This document shows positions 32,511 to 40,710 of a DNA stretch of 42,759 nt, piece after piece. Source of the DNA: Clostridia bacterium (lineage in GTDB: Bacteria; Bacillota; Clostridia; Oscillospirales; Acutalibacteraceae); assembly GCA_017410195.1 (NCBI GenBank), contig JAFQRF010000016.1, forward strand, positions 1 to 42,759. Direction: 5' to 3'. Each line of letters begins with the position of its first letter. Position 1 is the first letter of the stretch. The position numbers and the translations under genes are program-made. The notes under the pieces are model-generated. The model was not told the origin of the DNA. It searched no databases and saw only the letters and a list, made by a program, of their open reading frames with translations.

Positions 32511-34089
32511 TATTACCCTCCAATTTCTGATTCATTCGTGGTATCGGCCAAGTTGAGATGTCTAAATTAACTGATGTGCCGTTCTTATTTGCCTTGCATT
32601 GCGTGAACGCAAGAAAAACGAAGAAAAGCGGTGTTGTCATCGGCTGCGTGATGTTAACAAACGACTGCGCAAAATAGGCAACAATCGGAAGTATCATCGC
32701 TCTGCTGATTGTGTTATCGGCTCTCAAAGAGCTTTTAACGGCAGAACCAACCAGACAAACGTATGTGAGCATTCCCCAAAAACCTAAGGTTACAAGATAC
32801 TGAATGAGTTCATTATGAGCGTTATCGTAGTAAAATCCGAAAAGCTCATGCATTTCTTCATTATGCCTTGAAACCATTTCATAGGCAATCGTATCAGGAC
32901 CTGTTCCTATAAGTTTTTTGTGAAGCGGAAGCTCTGCGAAGATTTCGAGAAGCTTAGTCCAAGCATACCCCCTGCCGTTTCCCCATTTAAAGGAAAACCT
33001 GAAATAATTTGAAAACTTACCGAGTTCTGCTGTCGTATCAACAAATGTGAACCATATTATAAGTACAACAAATGTAACAATAACCGCAACTACGGTAAAT
33101 ATAATAAACCGTCTGATAATTGAAAACGCCTTTTCGGATATATCAAACCGATTTATTGCAATAATAGCAAGTGCCGAAATAAGAGTTCCGGCAAAGATCA
33201 GCCTCGGATCGGTAATAATATCATTGGGAACCGAACTGGGATGATCGGGATCACCGTAAAGAGTCCAAATCAAATCAAAGATTCCGCCCGTAATAAGGAA
33301 CGTAATTATAATGGCGAAAAATCTCTGAAATGTCTTTTTCTCTTTGGCTGTCAATAAAGAAAGAACAACAAGTGCGGCACCGATGCCGAGATATCCGCTG
33401 TCGCTTATCGTTGTCATAAAACCGATAAATGTTGCCGAGGTAACGAAAAGCCAGAAAATTGAATTCTCTTTCTTTTCCGAAAAGCAAAACATATACATCG
33501 CAAGCGGAAGTGCAATACATATGAAGCTCGAATATATGTTGATATTTCCCATAAAGGAAATGAATCTGACCTTGTCAAGCTTTGAAAGTCCTTCAAGCAG
33601 ATTAAGCGGGTCCAAACCGATAAATTGGAGCAATCCGAAAATCCCCATAAAAGCGCTGACTATTCCGAAGAATATAAATTCGTATTCTCTTATGTGATAG
33701 AACTTTGAAATAAAGAGATATGCGAAGAATGTTGAAAGAATCATCAGCAGACCCATTCGCCTGCCGGCTCCGCCGCTGATTGCAGCCGCACCGTAGGACG
33801 ATGAAAAAGCCGAAAACAATGAAACAATCACAAACAACGAGAAAAATATATCCGCCGATGAAAAATCAGTAATTTTCGGAGGACTGATTTTCTTTGGCTT
33901 ATTAAGTGTCTGGATTTTTATTATCAAACAAACTGCAAAAAAGAATGCAGCTGCTATCGTAAAGAAAAGGTATCGCGTTACTGTAATATTAAAATATTTG
34001 TCAGTAAGAATTATCGGATAGATTGCCAACAGAGCAAAAACACCGATTGAAGCAATCTTTTCCGCAGTAATATTTTTTATTTTATTCAT
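32500..34089 (-). CDS. O-antigen ligase / O-oligosaccharyltransferase family membrane protein
   Basis: A 529-residue polytopic protein with roughly 12 hydrophobic segments. It has the Wzy_C/WaaL-type large external loop near residues 365-430, containing GTGPDTIAYEMV and the conserved-histidine segment YYDNAHNELIQYLVTLGFWG. This superfamily includes O-antigen ligases, PglL-type protein O-oligosaccharyltransferases and polysaccharide polymerases. In a Gram-positive it probably moves lipid-linked glycan to a polymer or protein. GGAGAGAG precedes the ATG. It is third in a minus-strand operon, and its last codons overlap the start of the Pro/Thr-rich protein. No glycan synthesis genes are nearby, so the donor must be made elsewhere. 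Confidence 0.85.
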   Translation of the reverse strand: MNKIKNITAEKIASIGVFALLAIYPIILTDKYFNITVTRYLFFTIAAAFFFAVCLIIKIQTLNKPKKISPPKITDFSSADIFFSLFVIVSLFSAFSSSYGAAAISGGAGRRMGLLMILSTFFAYLFISKFYHIREYEFIFFGIVSAFMGIFGLLQFIGLDPLNLLEGLSKLDKVRFISFMGNINIYSSFICIALPLAMYMFCFSEKKENSIFWLFVTSATFIGFMTTISDSGYLGIGAALVVLSLLTAKEKKTFQRFFAIIITFLITGGIFDLIWTLYGDPDHPSSVPNDIITDPRLIFAGTLISALAIIAINRFDISEKAFSIIRRFIIFTVVAVIVTFVVLIIWFTFVDTTAELGKFSNYFRFSFKWGNGRGYAWTKLLEIFAELPLHKKLIGTGPDTIAYEMVSRHNEEMHELFGFYYDNAHNELIQYLVTLGFWGMLTYVCLVGSAVKSSLRADNTISRAMILPIVAYFAQSFVNITQPMTTPLFFVFLAFTQCKANKNGTSVNLDISTWPIPRMNQKLEGNNEK

Positions 34090-34121
34090 TATTTCTCTCT
34101 CCGCCGGTTATTATTGTCAAA

Positions 34122-34319
34122 TCATACGCCGGTGTTTTCGCAGAAATAAATCAGCAAATAAACAAAAACAACGAACGAAACTGAAACCGCTGCAGTTAAA
34201 ATACCTCTGAACAATTTGTTGCCAGAACTGTTTTCAGCATCCGAGCCATCATCGATTTGCTCAATCACTTCATCATTAACGGTATTTTCTTCGGCATTAT
34301 TAATCAAGTTATTATCCAA
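34122..34319 (-). CDS. Small single-pass membrane protein
   Basis: The TTG at 34319 is favoured because AGAGGTG sits at SD distance; the GTG at 34328 is part of that site. The protein is 65 residues: an acidic, Asn/Glu-rich N-terminal half (about 1-35), one transmembrane segment (about 40-60) and a short tail. No known family. Tight placement between the papain-like-fold protein gene and the ligase-like gene (32 bases before the latter) suggests an accessory role for the ligase or export of the operon's surface proteins. Confidence 0.65.
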   Translation of the reverse strand: MDNNLINNAEENTVNDEVIEQIDDGSDAENSSGNKLFRGILTAAVSVSFVVFVYLLIYFCENTGV

Positions 34320-34334
34320 GAAAAACACCTCTGA

Positions 34335-35819
34335 CTATATTAGTGAAGATATAATTCGGATTAAAAAATTAAAGCAATCAACAAACACACGTAAAACAAG
34401 CATTAAAATGTCTGTTATAACTGTTATATATTCCGAATCAAGCGACTGCACAACGGTTGTCGATGCGACCGTAACCGTTTGCTCCGCATGCTCTTGATAA
34501 GCGGTTGTCGAAACTGCATCACCGGGAGTTGCAATAGGATGAACTGTTGTTTCTTCCGTAAATCCCGGATATTCGTCCGGCATCATAAGAAAACTGACAC
34601 TGACAAGTGATGAAACAAAACTCGTATAATCAAACTTTCTTACGCTGACACCGCACTTGCCGTCTGCATTTGCTTCGCAAACTGAAAATCCGCTTTCGTT
34701 CCAATCAAGAATAATCATGGAATGAGTTGAAACGGAATACCCGTTTGCTTTTATATACTGTACTCTTAAATGAGCGCCGGGTTTGGCTCGTTGGATAAGT
34801 GCTTTAAATGATTCTTCGGTAACCGTTCCTTTTTCAAGCGAACCAAGGTTACTGCTCTTGTTTGAATCGGATAAACCGATATCATCAAAACAATTATAAT
34901 AAATATATCTCGCATAGCCGTAGCACTGCACAGCCTTGAGAGAAACTCCGTTATGAAAAGCCTTGCAGTTGCAAAGTTCTTCATTTTCCCAGCCGCAAAC
35001 GCCGGTACCGTGGTCGGTACAGGGCATCCCGTTGTCGGTAAAATATGAGCCGACGGGAAATTCATCGGTGGGTATCTTCACATCTCCCACTTCAACCGAT
35101 AACGCCAACGAATTCAAACCGCTGTAATCCGTTTCGGAAGAACCGATTGCTTCAGCATAATTTGCGGGAGCGTTTGTTCCTTTGTCGGAACTGTATAAAT
35201 AACAATCGAAATTGATGTTTTCTTCTTTTGTGCCCTCATAAATATCGCAGTTGGAATTCTTTGAGGACTTTGACATCACAGGCTTTTCCTTAAACCAGTA
35301 AATGCCGTTTTCGTCAGGAACAAACGCCTTGATTTCGGGATTCCTGAAAATCGCAGATTCCGTTCCGTCTGAAAATTTATATTGAACAACCGAATCGCCG
35401 CAGAGATAAAACATACATTCCTTTGAAACAAAAAGATTTGAAAGCTTTGCTTCATTTTCTGTAATGACTTCTCTTTCGGAATTCAGATTGGATTTAACTA
35501 TGTAGTATTTAATATCATCGGAAGTAATATAGTAAATCTTGTTTCCGATAACGTTGATAAATGAAACGCTCTCATCAATAATCTTACGCTCTGATGAAGA
35601 TTTAGTATTTCTGAGCCACAGGCATCCTTCATCGTTACTGTTCGAAAACAAAATCATGCCGTCAGCATAATCGGCTGAATATCCGCCGTTAACCAAAACA
35701 TTGCTGAGATTGCCAAACTCCTGATCTGAGGGATGTGATGATGCTGCAACTGCTGCACAACTTATTCCCGTAACCGCCAGAATTGCAAAAAGGATTATCG
35801 CAAATCTTTTGCTCAGCAT
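34335..35819 (-). CDS. Exported protein with beta-propeller-like region, papain-like-fold domain and hydrophobic tail
   Basis: Start at 35819 (CGGAGAG upstream, signal peptide MLSKRFAIILFAILAVTG); the longer frame to 35888 runs through the promoter. 494 residues. About 30-210 has repeated beta strands (NKIYYITSDDIKYYIV, ENGIYWFKEK) like DUF5050/propeller repeats. About 255-425 is cysteine-rich with a possible thiol active site: a cysteine in AVQCYGYARYIYY and a histidine in STHSMIILDW, the order seen in NlpC/P60-CHAP-like folds. A Thr-rich linker follows, then a C-terminal amphipathic tail (DILMLVLRVFVDCFNFLIRI) resembling that of the Pro/Thr-rich protein. First gene of the operon. Peptidase or transglutaminase activity is possible but unproven. 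Confidence 0.7.
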   Translation of the reverse strand: MLSKRFAIILFAILAVTGISCAAVAASSHPSDQEFGNLSNVLVNGGYSADYADGMILFSNSNDEGCLWLRNTKSSSERKIIDESVSFINVIGNKIYYITSDDIKYYIVKSNLNSEREVITENEAKLSNLFVSKECMFYLCGDSVVQYKFSDGTESAIFRNPEIKAFVPDENGIYWFKEKPVMSKSSKNSNCDIYEGTKEENINFDCYLYSSDKGTNAPANYAEAIGSSETDYSGLNSLALSVEVGDVKIPTDEFPVGSYFTDNGMPCTDHGTGVCGWENEELCNCKAFHNGVSLKAVQCYGYARYIYYNCFDDIGLSDSNKSSNLGSLEKGTVTEESFKALIQRAKPGAHLRVQYIKANGYSVSTHSMIILDWNESGFSVCEANADGKCGVSVRKFDYTSFVSSLVSVSFLMMPDEYPGFTEETTVHPIATPGDAVSTTAYQEHAEQTVTVASTTVVQSLDSEYITVITDILMLVLRVFVDCFNFLIRIISSLI

Positions 35820-35853
35820 TCTATCTCTCCGAACTATTCCAATTATCTTATTT

Positions 35854-35882
35854 ATTATACAATAGGGCAAATGATAAGTCAA
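35854..35882 (-). promoter_or_regulatory. Promoter of the surface operon
   Basis: Minus strand: TTGACT (35882-35877), exactly 17 bases, perfect TATAAT (35859-35854). It lies 35 bases before the ATG at 35819. Confidence 0.85.
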
Positions 35883-36191
35883 TGACAAATTTGAATTTTT
35901 TTTGAATTTTTGTATTCTTGTGATTTATTCATCAAATCCGAACTTTTTTTGAGCAAAATTTATAAAAAATGACAGATTTGCTATATTTTTAATTAAAATG
36001 TAACATATAATATACCATTTAGTCAAGTAATATTCAAAGAGTTTTTGTATTTTGTCAATTACTCGCAAATGCAACAAAATTCAAAAGCATTTTTTGTTGA
36101 TTATAACAAAAAGCGACAACCCAAAAAGTTAATTATTTGTTAACAGATTTCTGCGTTTTAGACAAAGCAAACAAGATTTTTTTGTTAAAAT
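35883..36191. other. AT-rich intergenic region without a gene
   Basis: About 310 very AT-rich bases between two minus-strand genes. No convincing ORF, hairpin terminator or known RNA is visible. It contains a possible upstream minus-strand promoter (36009-36037) and several T-runs. Its length and composition suggest regulatory DNA upstream of the surface operon. Confidence 0.5.
36009..36037 (-). promoter_or_regulatory. Possible second, upstream promoter of the surface operon
   Basis: Minus strand: TTGAAT (36037-36032), 17-base spacer, TATATT (36014-36009) with TGG just upstream. It would give a leader of about 180 bases. In such AT-rich DNA a chance match is quite possible. Confidence 0.35.
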
Positions 36192-36398
36192 TCACCTTAC
36201 AAATTCCGGTCTTTCCGTTCTTTCAAGAAGGTAATCAATCGACACCTGAAAATAATCCGCAATGGCAATAAGGGTCTGATAATCAGCCTCACGGACCCCG
36301 TTTTCATATCTGCTTATGCTGTTTTGATTCATGTTTAAATCAATAGCCAGCTTCAGTTGGGAAATCCCCTGACTGAGACGCAATTCCTTTAATCTCAT
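36192..36398 (-). CDS. XRE-family helix-turn-helix regulator
   Basis: The ATG at 36398 is chosen (GAGATGG upstream); the longer frame to 36491 runs through a consensus promoter. The protein has 68 residues, almost all XRE/Cro domain: MRLKELRLSQGISQLKLAID, NSISRYENGVREADY and a C-terminal LIAIADYFQVSIDYLLERTE. It is probably a dimeric repressor that binds the two ATACC-N5-GGTAT sites in its own promoter. Targets elsewhere, such as the neighbouring surface operon, are possible, but I found no clear second pair of sites. Confidence 0.9.
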   Translation of the reverse strand: MRLKELRLSQGISQLKLAIDLNMNQNSISRYENGVREADYQTLIAIADYFQVSIDYLLERTERPEFVR

Positions 36399-36430
36399 AA
36401 CCAACCATCTCACTTTTTCAAGAAGAAAGA

Positions 36431-36478
36431 ATACCATATCGGTATATTCATTATATCCCATTTTGGTATATTTGTCAA
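36431..36478 (-). promoter_or_regulatory. Consensus promoter with two operators, autoregulation of the XRE gene
   Basis: Minus strand TTGACA (36478-36473), 17-base spacer, TATAAT (36455-36450), both boxes perfect. Two 15-bp inverted repeats overlie it: 36431-36445 (ATACC-ATATC-GGTAT, perfect arms) just downstream of the -10, and 36455-36469 (ATCCC-ATTTT-GGTAT, one mismatch) in the spacer. Their centres are 24 bp apart. Binding there would block RNA polymerase. Confidence 0.75.
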
Positions 36479-36646
36479 TGAATTTGTGCAAACTTCTGTT
36501 TTGTCTGAAATTTCTGAAATTGATTATTTATACAATAATGCATGAATAAATTTGTGAAAAATACACACAACAACTTTTTCAAAAAAGCTGCAAATTGGTG
36601 CAGTATACAATGTTTTTTTATTATAAATTATGATACCAATTTAATA

Positions 36647-36675
36647 TTGACTTTGGCGGTCGGTTTCATTATAAT
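36647..36675 (+). promoter_or_regulatory. Promoter of the 2-oxoacid/CoA-ligase operon
   Basis: TTGACT (36647-36652), 17-base spacer, perfect TATAAT (36670-36675). The leader to the ATG at 36765 is about 80 bases and has only a weak 6-bp hairpin (TTCTTG/CAAGAA, 36715-36737); no T-box or leucine-attenuator is recognised. Confidence 0.8.
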
Positions 36676-36764
36676 ATAAAGAACTTATAGTGCATAAGTA
36701 TTATCAAACAACAATTCTTGTCATATTCCGTCAAGAAATGCTGTTCAGAAAAGGAGACTTTACC

Positions 36765-38180
36765 ATGAAAAAAATCGCAATCACAGATGCTACTCTCAGA
36801 GAGTGTGCACGCAGGGGCGACATCGCCTTAAGCTTCAAGGAAAAAATCGAAATTGCAAAGCTTCTCGATAAGCTCAATATTGATGTTATTGAAGCTGCAC
36901 CCGTTATCGATGAAAAAATAGATACCCTCGTTTTGCGCACTATAAGTCCTCTCCTAAAGAACAGCATTCTATCCTGCCCTGCAGGCTGCACGGTTGAAGA
37001 AGCAGACAGAGCCATGAAATCAATCTCAGGCGCAGCAAAACCCCGTCTGCTTGTTTCTCTTCCCGTTTCAGCGGTCCAGATGGAATATTTTTATCATAAA
37101 AAACCCGCTCAGATGCTTGAATTGATTGCATCACTCACAGCCTATTGCGCATCAATCTGTAATGACATTGAGTTTTCCGCAATTGATGCAACAAGAGCGG
37201 ACAAGGCATATCTTTTTGAAGCTGTTAAAGCAGCAATCGATAACGGCGCAAAAACCGTAACCGTATGTGACACCGCAGGCACACTTCTGCCCGATGAATT
37301 CGCTGCTCTTATCGGTGAAATTTATGAAGCTGTACCCGCAGCAAAGAATATCACTCTCAGCGCTGAATGCAGTGATGCGCTCGATATGGCAAATGCCTGC
37401 GTATTTTCATGCATCGGCGCAGGTGCAACTCAGATAAAGACATGCATCGGCAGCCAGGCACTCCCCAATCTTGAGCATGTAATGAAAGCTCTCCAGGTTA
37501 AGGGTCATACTCTCGATGTCAGCTACGGCGTAAACGCAATGGCAATTAACCATTCCGCAAATCAGATTCTCGGAATGACAAGCGAAACCGCCAAGAGTGC
37601 ATCTTCCTACGGTTCATCCCGTCAGGCAATTGAAAGCAATGTCCTGCTTGACGACACGGCTGATATCGCAAAAGTCAGCAAGGCGATCGTTTCACTCGGA
37701 TATGAGCTTTCCGAAGATGATACCGCAAAGGTTTTTGAAGCATTTAAAAGCTTTTCCGGTAAAAAGCAGGTCGGCAGCAAGGAGCTTGATGCAATTATCG
37801 CAACAGTTGCGCATCAGGTACCCCCGACCTACAGAATGCAGAGCTATGTTATAAATTCGGGAAATCTCATTTCGTCAACCGCAAATATCGTGCTTGAAAA
37901 AGGAAGCAGAACGCTCAAGGCAGTCGGCATGGGCGACGGCCCCATTGATGCCGCATTCCGTACCGTTGAGCAGATAATCGGTCACCACTATGAACTCGAC
38001 GATTTCCAGATTCAGTCCGTAACCGAAGGCAGAGAAGCTATGGGTGAAGCTCTTGTCAAGCTCCGTTCAAACGGCAAGCTCTATTCGGGCAAAGGCATTT
38101 CAACAGATATTATCGGCGCAAGCATAATTGCATATGTCAACGCCCTCAATAAAATCGTTTATGAGGAGGGTAACGCATGA
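36765..38180 (+). CDS. Isopropylmalate-synthase-like protein with altered active site
   Basis: From the ATG at 36765 (AAAGGAG upstream) it has 471 residues; an ATG at 36690 is unsupported. Residues 1-260 form an HMGL-like TIM barrel (ITDATLREC, the DxTLR motif in place; TVCDTAGTLLPDEF). About 350-465 is a full LeuA dimer/regulatory domain (GMGDGPIDAAF, QSVTEGREAMGEALV, GKGISTDIIGASI). The metal-binding HxHND of IPM, homocitrate and citramalate synthases is missing: the equivalent strand reads LSAECSDALDMANA. The later GERAGN motif reads GSQALPN. It therefore probably does not do classical IPMS chemistry. The stop overlaps the next start (ATGA). A relative with new activity, or a regulatory remnant, are both possible. 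Confidence 0.8.
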   Translation: MKKIAITDATLRECARRGDIALSFKEKIEIAKLLDKLNIDVIEAAPVIDEKIDTLVLRTISPLLKNSILSCPAGCTVEEADRAMKSISGAAKPRLLVSLPVSAVQMEYFYHKKPAQMLELIASLTAYCASICNDIEFSAIDATRADKAYLFEAVKAAIDNGAKTVTVCDTAGTLLPDEFAALIGEIYEAVPAAKNITLSAECSDALDMANACVFSCIGAGATQIKTCIGSQALPNLEHVMKALQVKGHTLDVSYGVNAMAINHSANQILGMTSETAKSASSYGSSRQAIESNVLLDDTADIAKVSKAIVSLGYELSEDDTAKVFEAFKSFSGKKQVGSKELDAIIATVAHQVPPTYRMQSYVINSGNLISSTANIVLEKGSRTLKAVGMGDGPIDAAFRTVEQIIGHHYELDDFQIQSVTEGREAMGEALVKLRSNGKLYSGKGISTDIIGASIIAYVNALNKIVYEEGNA

Positions 38181-40681
38181 GACTTTCATTTTCAACCAAC
38201 GGCTGGCAGGAAATGAGCTGGGCAGATTTTGTCAATACGGCAAACGACCTCGGCTTCAGCGGAATCGAAATCCACAACATCACGGATGAGAGGTTTACCG
38301 GTCCCGATGCTCCGTTCAACAAAGCAAACACCTCTGCAACGCTTCATAAGCTTGTTGAGAACTCTCTCAGCATCCCATGCATTGATACATACATCAATAT
38401 CGCAGACGAGAGCAAAGCTGAGGAAGGCTTTGAAGAAATTGCAACCGCAATAGAAATCGCATCAAGAATCAGATGTTCTTATGTAAGAATCCACGCATAC
38501 TCAACTGGCGACAAAAAATCGGAAGATGCTGCAGTAACCTCGCTTATCGGCAGACTCGTCGGCAAGGCAGAGCAGGACAACGTCACACTTCTTGTTGAAA
38601 CTGTCGGCATTTACGCCGATACTTCAAGACTCCGTGACCTTCTTAATATCTTCGCATGCGATGCACTCGCCGCACTCTGGGATATCAACCATCCGTACAG
38701 AGATTTCGGCGAAGAACCTGACACAACAATCACAAATCTCGGCGCATATATAAAACATGTTCACGTCAAGGACTCCGCAATAGAAGACGGTGAGCTGAAA
38801 TATAAGCTCATAGGTGAAGGAAATCTTCCCATCGGAACAATGCTGCGCGCACTTGAATCGGTTAACTATGACGGCTTCCTTTCATACGAATGCCAGCCCG
38901 AAAAAATGGAGGACTTCGGCTTTGCCGAAATCGTATTCCCACACTTTGTTAACTCAATCACGGTTTATGACCGCAAAAAGAAAAACGAAGAGCTTCTTCT
39001 TACCAACAGAAGCGGTTCGGGTAAATTCGTCTGGGAAAAGTATAAGCTCATCAACAAGACCTTCTCTCAGGTTCTTGATACGATGGTTGAAAAGTTCCCC
39101 GACCAGATTGCATATAAGTACACAACACTCGACTACACAAGAACATATTCACAGTTCCGTGACGATGTTGATAACTGTGCAAGAGCGCTCATCGCTCTCG
39201 GCGTAAAGCCCGGCGACAAGGTTGCCGTATGGCTCACAAACCTTCCGCAATGGTTCATCACTTTCTGGGCAACGACCAAAATCGGTGCCGTTCTCGTTAC
39301 GGTAAACACCGCATATAAAATTCACGAAATCGAATATCTTCTCAGGCAGTCCGATACACACACTCTTGTGACAATTGAATCCTGCCTTGATTCAAATTAC
39401 GCTCAGTCAATCGCAGAACTTTGCCCCGAGCTTGAGTTTGCCGTTCCCGGAAAACCTCTCCACTGCCGAAAGCTCCCCTTCCTTCGTAATGTCATTACGG
39501 TCGGCTACCGCCAGAAGGGTTGCCTGACATGGGAAGAAGCTATGGATATGGCTGTCAGAGTACCCATCGAAGAAGTTTACCGCAGAGCTGCGGCAGTTGA
39601 CTGCCACGATGTTGCAAACATGCAGTATACATCGGGTACAACCGGCTTCCCCAAGGGCGTTATGCTCACTCATTATAATATTGTCAACAACGGCAAAACC
39701 ATCGGCGACAGAATGGATATGTCCACCGCTGACCGCATGATGATTCAAGTTCCGATGTTCCATTGCTTCGGCATGGTTCTTTCGATGACCTCGATGATGA
39801 CTCACGGCGGCACACTCTGCCCCCTGCCCTATTTCTCGGCAAAGTCATCGCTTGCCTGCATAAACCAGGAACACATCACCTGCTTCAACGGCGTTCCGAC
39901 AATGTTCATTGCAATGTTCCAGCATGAGGACTTCGCAAAAACCGATTTCTCATATATGAGAACAGGTATAATGGCAGGTGCAAACTGTCCGCCTGACCTT
40001 ATGAAGAGAGCTGCGGCAGAAATGAACATGACCGAAATACTTTCTGTTTATGGCGAAACGGAAGCTTCTCCCGGATGCACAATGGGTGAGGTAAACGAAT
40101 CGCTTGAGGACAGAACCGAAACCGTCGGCAGCGCATTCCCGAATGTTGAATGCAAGATTATTGACCCCGAAACAGGCGAAGATCTTCCCGACGGAGAAAA
40201 CGGCGAATTCGTTGCACGAGGCTATAATATAATGAAAGGTTATTATAAAATGCCCAAGGCAACGGAGGCTGCAATTGATAAGGAAGGCTGGCTCCACAGC
40301 GGCGATATTGCCTGCAGAAGACCCGACGGCTATTATCTCATTACCGGACGCCTCAAGGATATGATTATCCGCGGCGGTGAAAACATTTATCCGAGAGAAA
40401 TCGAAGAATTCATTTTCACCCACGAATACGTTCAGGACGTTCAGGTTATCGGCGTTCCCGACAAGAGATACGGCGAAGAAATTATGGCTTGTGTCATCCT
40501 CAAAGACGGATGCTCAATGACCGAGGATGAAATGAAGGATTATATCAAATCTCACATGGCAAGACATAAGGTTCCCAGATACATTGAATTTGTTGAAGAC
40601 TTCCCGAAGAACGCAGCAGGTAAGATTCTCAAATATAAAATGAGAGAAGACTTTGCAGCAAAATTGGGACTTTCAAAATAA
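38177..40681 (+). CDS. Fusion of a xylose-isomerase-like TIM barrel and an acyl-CoA synthetase
   Basis: An 834-residue single reading frame with a 4-base overlap to the previous gene and GAGGAGG upstream. Residues 1-265: a TIM barrel of the sugar isomerase/AP-endonuclease-2 family with metal ligands in LLVETVGIY, LWDINHPY, HVHVKDS and LSYECQP all present. Residues about 285-834: a complete ANL-family acyl-CoA ligase with P-loop YTSGTTGFPKGV, VYGETEAS, SGDIACRRPDGYYLITGR with DMIIRGGENIYP, and the catalytic lysine in AAGKILKYKM. It resembles medium-chain or branched acyl-CoA synthetases and should make acyl-AMP, then acyl-CoA. The pairing of both activities in one chain is unusual. Substrate unknown. 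Confidence 0.88.
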   Translation: MRLSFSTNGWQEMSWADFVNTANDLGFSGIEIHNITDERFTGPDAPFNKANTSATLHKLVENSLSIPCIDTYINIADESKAEEGFEEIATAIEIASRIRCSYVRIHAYSTGDKKSEDAAVTSLIGRLVGKAEQDNVTLLVETVGIYADTSRLRDLLNIFACDALAALWDINHPYRDFGEEPDTTITNLGAYIKHVHVKDSAIEDGELKYKLIGEGNLPIGTMLRALESVNYDGFLSYECQPEKMEDFGFAEIVFPHFVNSITVYDRKKKNEELLLTNRSGSGKFVWEKYKLINKTFSQVLDTMVEKFPDQIAYKYTTLDYTRTYSQFRDDVDNCARALIALGVKPGDKVAVWLTNLPQWFITFWATTKIGAVLVTVNTAYKIHEIEYLLRQSDTHTLVTIESCLDSNYAQSIAELCPELEFAVPGKPLHCRKLPFLRNVITVGYRQKGCLTWEEAMDMAVRVPIEEVYRRAAAVDCHDVANMQYTSGTTGFPKGVMLTHYNIVNNGKTIGDRMDMSTADRMMIQVPMFHCFGMVLSMTSMMTHGGTLCPLPYFSAKSSLACINQEHITCFNGVPTMFIAMFQHEDFAKTDFSYMRTGIMAGANCPPDLMKRAAAEMNMTEILSVYGETEASPGCTMGEVNESLEDRTETVGSAFPNVECKIIDPETGEDLPDGENGEFVARGYNIMKGYYKMPKATEAAIDKEGWLHSGDIACRRPDGYYLITGRLKDMIIRGGENIYPREIEEFIFTHEYVQDVQVIGVPDKRYGEEIMACVILKDGCSMTEDEMKDYIKSHMARHKVPRYIEFVEDFPKNAAGKILKYKMREDFAAKLGLSK

Positions 40682-40710
40682 AAAACACTAACCGAAAGGA
40701 TGAAATAAAA

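Noticed and set aside
36591-36622. Hairpin CTGCA/TGCAG followed by a T-run, considered as a terminator
   Set aside because: Only a 5-bp stem and the T-run is 8 bases away; no gene ends upstream on that strand.
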